This document shows positions 45,757 to 64,000 of a stretch of 64,000 nt of DNA, in pieces. This stretch comes from Sycon ciliatum. Lineage: Eukaryota > Porifera > Calcarea > Leucosolenida > Sycettidae. The stretch lies in the NCBI RefSeq assembly GCF_964019385.1, contig NC_088647.1, positions 12,510,774 through 12,574,773 of the forward strand. Direction: 5' to 3'. The notes under the pieces are model-generated. The model was not told the origin of the DNA. It made no database searches and was given only the letters and a program-made list of their open reading frames with translations. Both the position numbers and the translations under genes were made by a program. Positions within the stretch are counted from its first letter, which is position 1. Every line of letters starts with the position of its first letter.

Positions 45757-46619
45757 TATGGCTCCTGTCTCCGTCCACAGTGTGGACTAGTTGATAATAC
45801 GAGAATTCCCTCGCGGGTCTTCGTTATCTTGCTGTGAATCCGGTACCCGGGCCTGGCATTACATTTAGGCACCAATGATAGTGACGTCTTCAAGTCCAAA
45901 CCAGCGGTACTGTGCTGTAAGATAATACGTATACACGAGTAGAGAATTATCATTAATTTGACATTCTCTTTTTCTTCCTTTGATCAGTAGTGGTACATTG
46001 CCGGCAACGGAGGGTCTACTTCCTGAAAGTGGACCAGTGGAGCTAGAGCCTAGTAGAGGTCTTGAAGTGACAACGTAAATAGTTGGTTACTACTAGTAGT
46101 AGTTTATCGATATGGTGACAAAACGATACGTGTTTGTTTCCCATTCTCTCTTTCTTCTCGGATCGGGCGATCGAGCATGCTTTCTCGTTTCAAATTCGGC
46201 GCCATGTGCACACTGCATGGCCAGATTCGCGAAGTCGTTGCCATGGCATGGAAACTGAGTGGTTGTCGCATGCGTGCTAGCGCCCATCATGGGTCATGCT
46301 TGTCCACGAGAAGTGCCGGCGATAGCGCGCTACGTGTAGGTAAAGCTCAAAAAAGACGCGAACCCACCCACCCGGGTACGCACACGTACACTACGCTAAC
46401 GCGATCACGAGCTGAACCGGCTTGCCCTGCATGCACGCGGCTGCCCTTTGTCAAGCAACCGATCCCGTTTCTTTTGCTGCCTTGAACGTTGAGTCGTTTG
46501 TGTTGTGTAATTTATGTTCCTTTGACTTCGAACGTGAAGCCAGGTCGTCACTTTCCCTCTATTTTCTATTGTTGCTGTCCTTTTGATGGGGGTTTCGACC
46601 CGCTTAGTAGTGATGCGTA
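45757..46619. promoter_or_regulatory. Candidate bidirectional promoter, PIBF1 and OGT
   Basis: 863 bp separate the two divergent start codons. No transposon is recognised inside, although the surrounding introns are full of them. CpG-containing words are frequent between about 46150 and 46440. I see no convincing TATA box. A shared promoter is inferred from the arrangement only; no transcript data are available. Confidence 0.5.
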
Positions 46620-61216
<14,597 letters not shown>

Positions 61217-63125
61217 TGAGTTTCATGTAACAGTCCTCCTTTCCCTCTGGGCTTGCTTTGCTCAATATCTGTCTCTTTGTCTGTTTTTACCTGATTGCTT
61301 TCGTCCAGTTATTTTATCCCACCCTGCTGAGTTATGTCCTAGGTTGTGTTGGCGCCTCTGTCGCTACTGCTCTCTGCTGTGCTGTGCTGTGCTTCTTCTT
61401 CTTATAGGCTGTAGAGATTCCTCTTTTGTGCTGCTGCTGCTGCTGGTGTGCTGATGAGCTTCCTGGGTGAAACTTGCTTTCTGTCTAGTCTCATGCTGCT
61501 CATACCATTCCTTACTCCTCCTCTCCCTTTAGGCCCAGCTGGTTAGGTGGCTGATGCAGATCTTGACGGTGATGATCGTGAATGTGTGTAATTGTGATTG
61601 TGATGATCGTAGACCACACTGCAGGTGTGTGTGTGTGTGTGTAATTGTGATTGTGGTGTGTGTGTGTGTGTGCGTGCGTGCGTGCGTGTGTGTTCAAACA
61701 CATCAGTAGTGCCAGTACATGCACTAGATGCCATTTTAGTACCTTATGCCGCCGTGCCTTGGTGCGTTCCGACCAAGCATATGAAAATGATGATGCCTAC
61801 TGATGTATTCATCTTCCACCCAGTTAATTTTGGGATGAATTTTACCTGTGTAAATGCCTTTTACTAATGCCTTTTACTTTACTTTCGGGGGACATGTACA
61901 TCTGTCCCATCCATCTGTATAGTTTGTCTAGAGCTAGAGGTCTATTTTATGCTGGTTGTGCTTGCTTTTTTTAACCGTTTGTAAAAAAGATTCATCTGCT
62001 GGTGCTCTTTTCGCATACCATCTACATTACAGTATTTGCTTATTATGTCCGGGTTTCTTTTTAAACAACTTTATACCAAGCGTATCGTACGCCCGATAGG
62101 CCCTCCACTGATTTCGTCAACGTGTGCACGTGCATTCTGATCTGGCGTTTTTTTTATTATTATTACGAATGCTATGGTGTCTGCTATCTGTCTATTGTAC
62201 ATGATTGTACTGTGTGTTGTGCTCTGCTACCACTGCTGATCATTGTGCTATATTCTGTTTTGGGCTTACCACGCCCTGTGATGTTCACGAAAGTACTCTT
62301 CTAATTGTTTCCCTGGCGTTGTCTGTTGGCTTATCTATCTGCACACAATGATTATTGTGTGCAGGGATATGACCATAGCGTGTTTGCGTGTTGAGGTGTG
62401 GCATCGATTAGGCCATGCACGTCAGTGAGGTAGCATGTGTAGTTATGTAGATAACGGTACAAGTATTTGAAATTCGAACGCTTCATTACCCAAGTTGCAC
62501 CAAGTGTAAAGACTCTTGCTGTGGATGTGAAAGAATAATGTGCTCTAAAAGTAGCTTTTCGGCTGCTTTCGGTGTAGTCATTTCTAGCAGTGAAACGAGT
62601 GCTAAAATTGGGGACGAGTACTCTTTGAAAAAACGAGCGAGTACGAGTATTTAACTAACAGCATAAAACAATGCACTGCATACACTCTCGCAACACTGAA
62701 CGTAGGACACCCGATACACATGTAGTCTTGCATGCAACCTTGTGCAGGAAATAGTCTGAACTACTGTCTTTTGCTGGTACGTAGGGACAAGCAATAATTT
62801 CGTGCTTGCATGGAATAGTACCAGTCAGAGTAACAGAAATGCTTGATGTACATGCATACAATACACTGTACATAGGATACTTTGAGTATTTTGCGGAACG
62901 AGCACTTGCTCGTTTCATACTCGTTTCACCCCTAGTAATTTCCCCAATCATTGGCAAAACGCAGATTCCGCGGGCAATGGTACGATGAGAGCGATCTCTG
63001 CGGAAATTGCCGCGGCTGCGGGATTGCATTTTTCCACGGGGACAGCTTGCTGCCGAGCCTCACTACCAACACACCAGACAACAGTCGACAAAAGGGGGGA
63101 TTTCAAAGTCGATCCAGTCCTTAAG
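61217..63125. other. Intergenic region downstream of OGT
   Basis: Contains the OGT 3' UTR, a GT microsatellite at about 61575-61690, and a hAT-like terminus CGTTTCACCCCTAG at 62922-62935. No exon recognised. A frame starting ATG at about 62985 runs into 63130 without motif. Confidence 0.5.
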
Positions 63126-63515
63126 AGTACGCGATAAAGATGAGAGAGGTATATGTCGGGAGAGCAAGAGAGGTCAATCAGCGCAGACAACGGATAGCCA
63201 CCCAAGCAGAAATAGCAAAGCGAAATCAAGCAGCACAGCAACGCCAGGTAGCCTAACATAATAGACATGGACAAAAACAAATAAACCCACAAGACAAATG
63301 ACTTGCCACCATGGAGCTGAATTCTAGATGCACGGTGGACGTCAAATGTGTCTGCAATGACGACGATAGCAACAATAGCAACAACAGCAACATCAGCAAC
63401 ATCAACAGCATCAATAGCAGCAACAACAGCAACAATGGCAGCAACAACAGCAGCAGCTGCAGCAACAACAACAGGATAAGCACGGGAATGAAAATGGCAC
63501 CGCAAAGGCCTCTAG
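63126..63515 (+). CDS. Two candidate exons of an unidentified Gln-rich protein
   Basis: Segment 63126-63247 (after AG, before GTAGCC) reads YAIKMREVYVGRAREVNQRR, then QRIATQAEIAKRNQAAQQRQ: a basic amphipathic, helix-like stretch. Segment 63418-63515 (after TAG, before GTCAGT) continues in matching phase with a Gln run interrupted by Trp and Leu, then DKHGNENGTAKAS. The join is phase 0 and both parts are Gln-rich, which supports one gene. No upstream exon or start was identified and the donors are weak. A transcription-related protein is possible, but the family is unknown. The CAA/CAG repeat itself may simply be low-complexity DNA. Confidence 0.35.
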
Positions 63516-64000
63516 GTCAGTGGCATTTTGGAATATTGGATAGCGGCGGAATACTGTTGACGTCGTTCATTGAGAAACCTGCAGCAATCCAATGACAACA
63601 TACAGATAACACACCCACATCAATAATGTTTATATGCTGCGCGAACAGGAACACTGGAGACATGGATATCTGCAGACGGTAGATGGACAGTGTCCATTGC
63701 ACGGTACACATTTTGTTTAAAAACACATGCACTGTACAGCAACAATGCAGATGTGGGAAACGTTCAAGGGAAGTAGCTAAAAGCCCAAACTGACAATACT
63801 GCCTAGCAGCAGAAAAGAGCCGCTTTGTTCTACTGTACTACAACATACTGTAGCGCACATTCAAATCCGTTGAGAAATCAAGCGGCCACGGGCTGTTGGC
63901 TTTGCAGCTGTGAGCACTGCTGTTCCATTCATATAGTGTGTACGTGAACTACAGTGCATGTACGCGCTAAAAGCAGTAAGGGCGCCGCCCCGGTCATCCC
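63516..64000. other. No feature recognised
   Basis: If the Gln-rich gene is real this would be the start of its next intron. Nothing else is seen. Confidence 0.4.

Noticed and set aside
63253-63483. Poly-Leu frame on the minus strand
   Set aside because: Antisense of a CAA/CAG repeat; leucine runs only.

Overview
The window is nuclear DNA from an animal. It has spliced genes with GT-AG introns, metazoan cilium/centrosome and O-GlcNAc genes, a Ty3/Gypsy retrotransposon, and many miniature inverted-repeat elements (MITEs) and microsatellites. Exon phases and protein motifs point to an invertebrate, possibly an early-branching one such as a sponge; that placement is inference and the sequence does not settle it. 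There are no prokaryotic features and no CRISPR array.

Layout. (1) 683-2140, minus: a single-exon protein with an N-terminal PH domain. (2) 4680-17106, plus: an eight-exon gene for a type II membrane protein with a JmjC/cupin-like luminal domain whose metal ligands appear to be missing; its introns are full of MITEs. (3) 16.2-27.5 kb, a transposon-rich block: a LINE 3' tail, a Ty3/Gypsy fragment bordering a 200-N gap, an apparently intact Ty3/Gypsy element on the minus strand (21056-26066, with 240-bp LTRs, one 1393-aa polyprotein and a 5-bp target duplication), and a 1.2-kb foldback element with a 26-bp tandem core. (4) 28281-29727, plus: a two-exon Tctex-type dynein light chain resembling DYNLT5/TCTEX1D1. 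(5) 30613-45756, minus: a 14-exon PIBF1/CEP90 homologue (827 aa from my exon model), with a Harbinger transposase fragment, a piggyBac-like MITE and several tandem repeats in its introns. (6) 46620-61216, plus: a 17-exon O-GlcNAc transferase gene (OGT, 1037 aa). (7) 63126-63515, plus: two candidate exons of an unidentified Gln-rich protein.

Gene relations. PIBF1 and OGT are head-to-head, with 863 bp between start codons, and may share a bidirectional promoter. The dynein light chain and PIBF1 are tail-to-tail, 885 bp apart. In known animals PIBF1/CEP90 is a centriolar-satellite and distal-centriole protein needed for ciliogenesis, and Tctex-type light chains serve axonemal or cytoplasmic dynein, so two neighbours are cilium-related. 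OGT is the single cytosolic/nuclear enzyme that adds O-GlcNAc to Ser/Thr.

No wholly new system stands out. The most interesting points are the nested MITEs at 15.7-16.2 kb, inverted copies of one MITE in two introns of the JmjC-like gene, the apparent loss of catalytic ligands in that protein, the very young Ty3 insertion, and the shared OGT/PIBF1 promoter.
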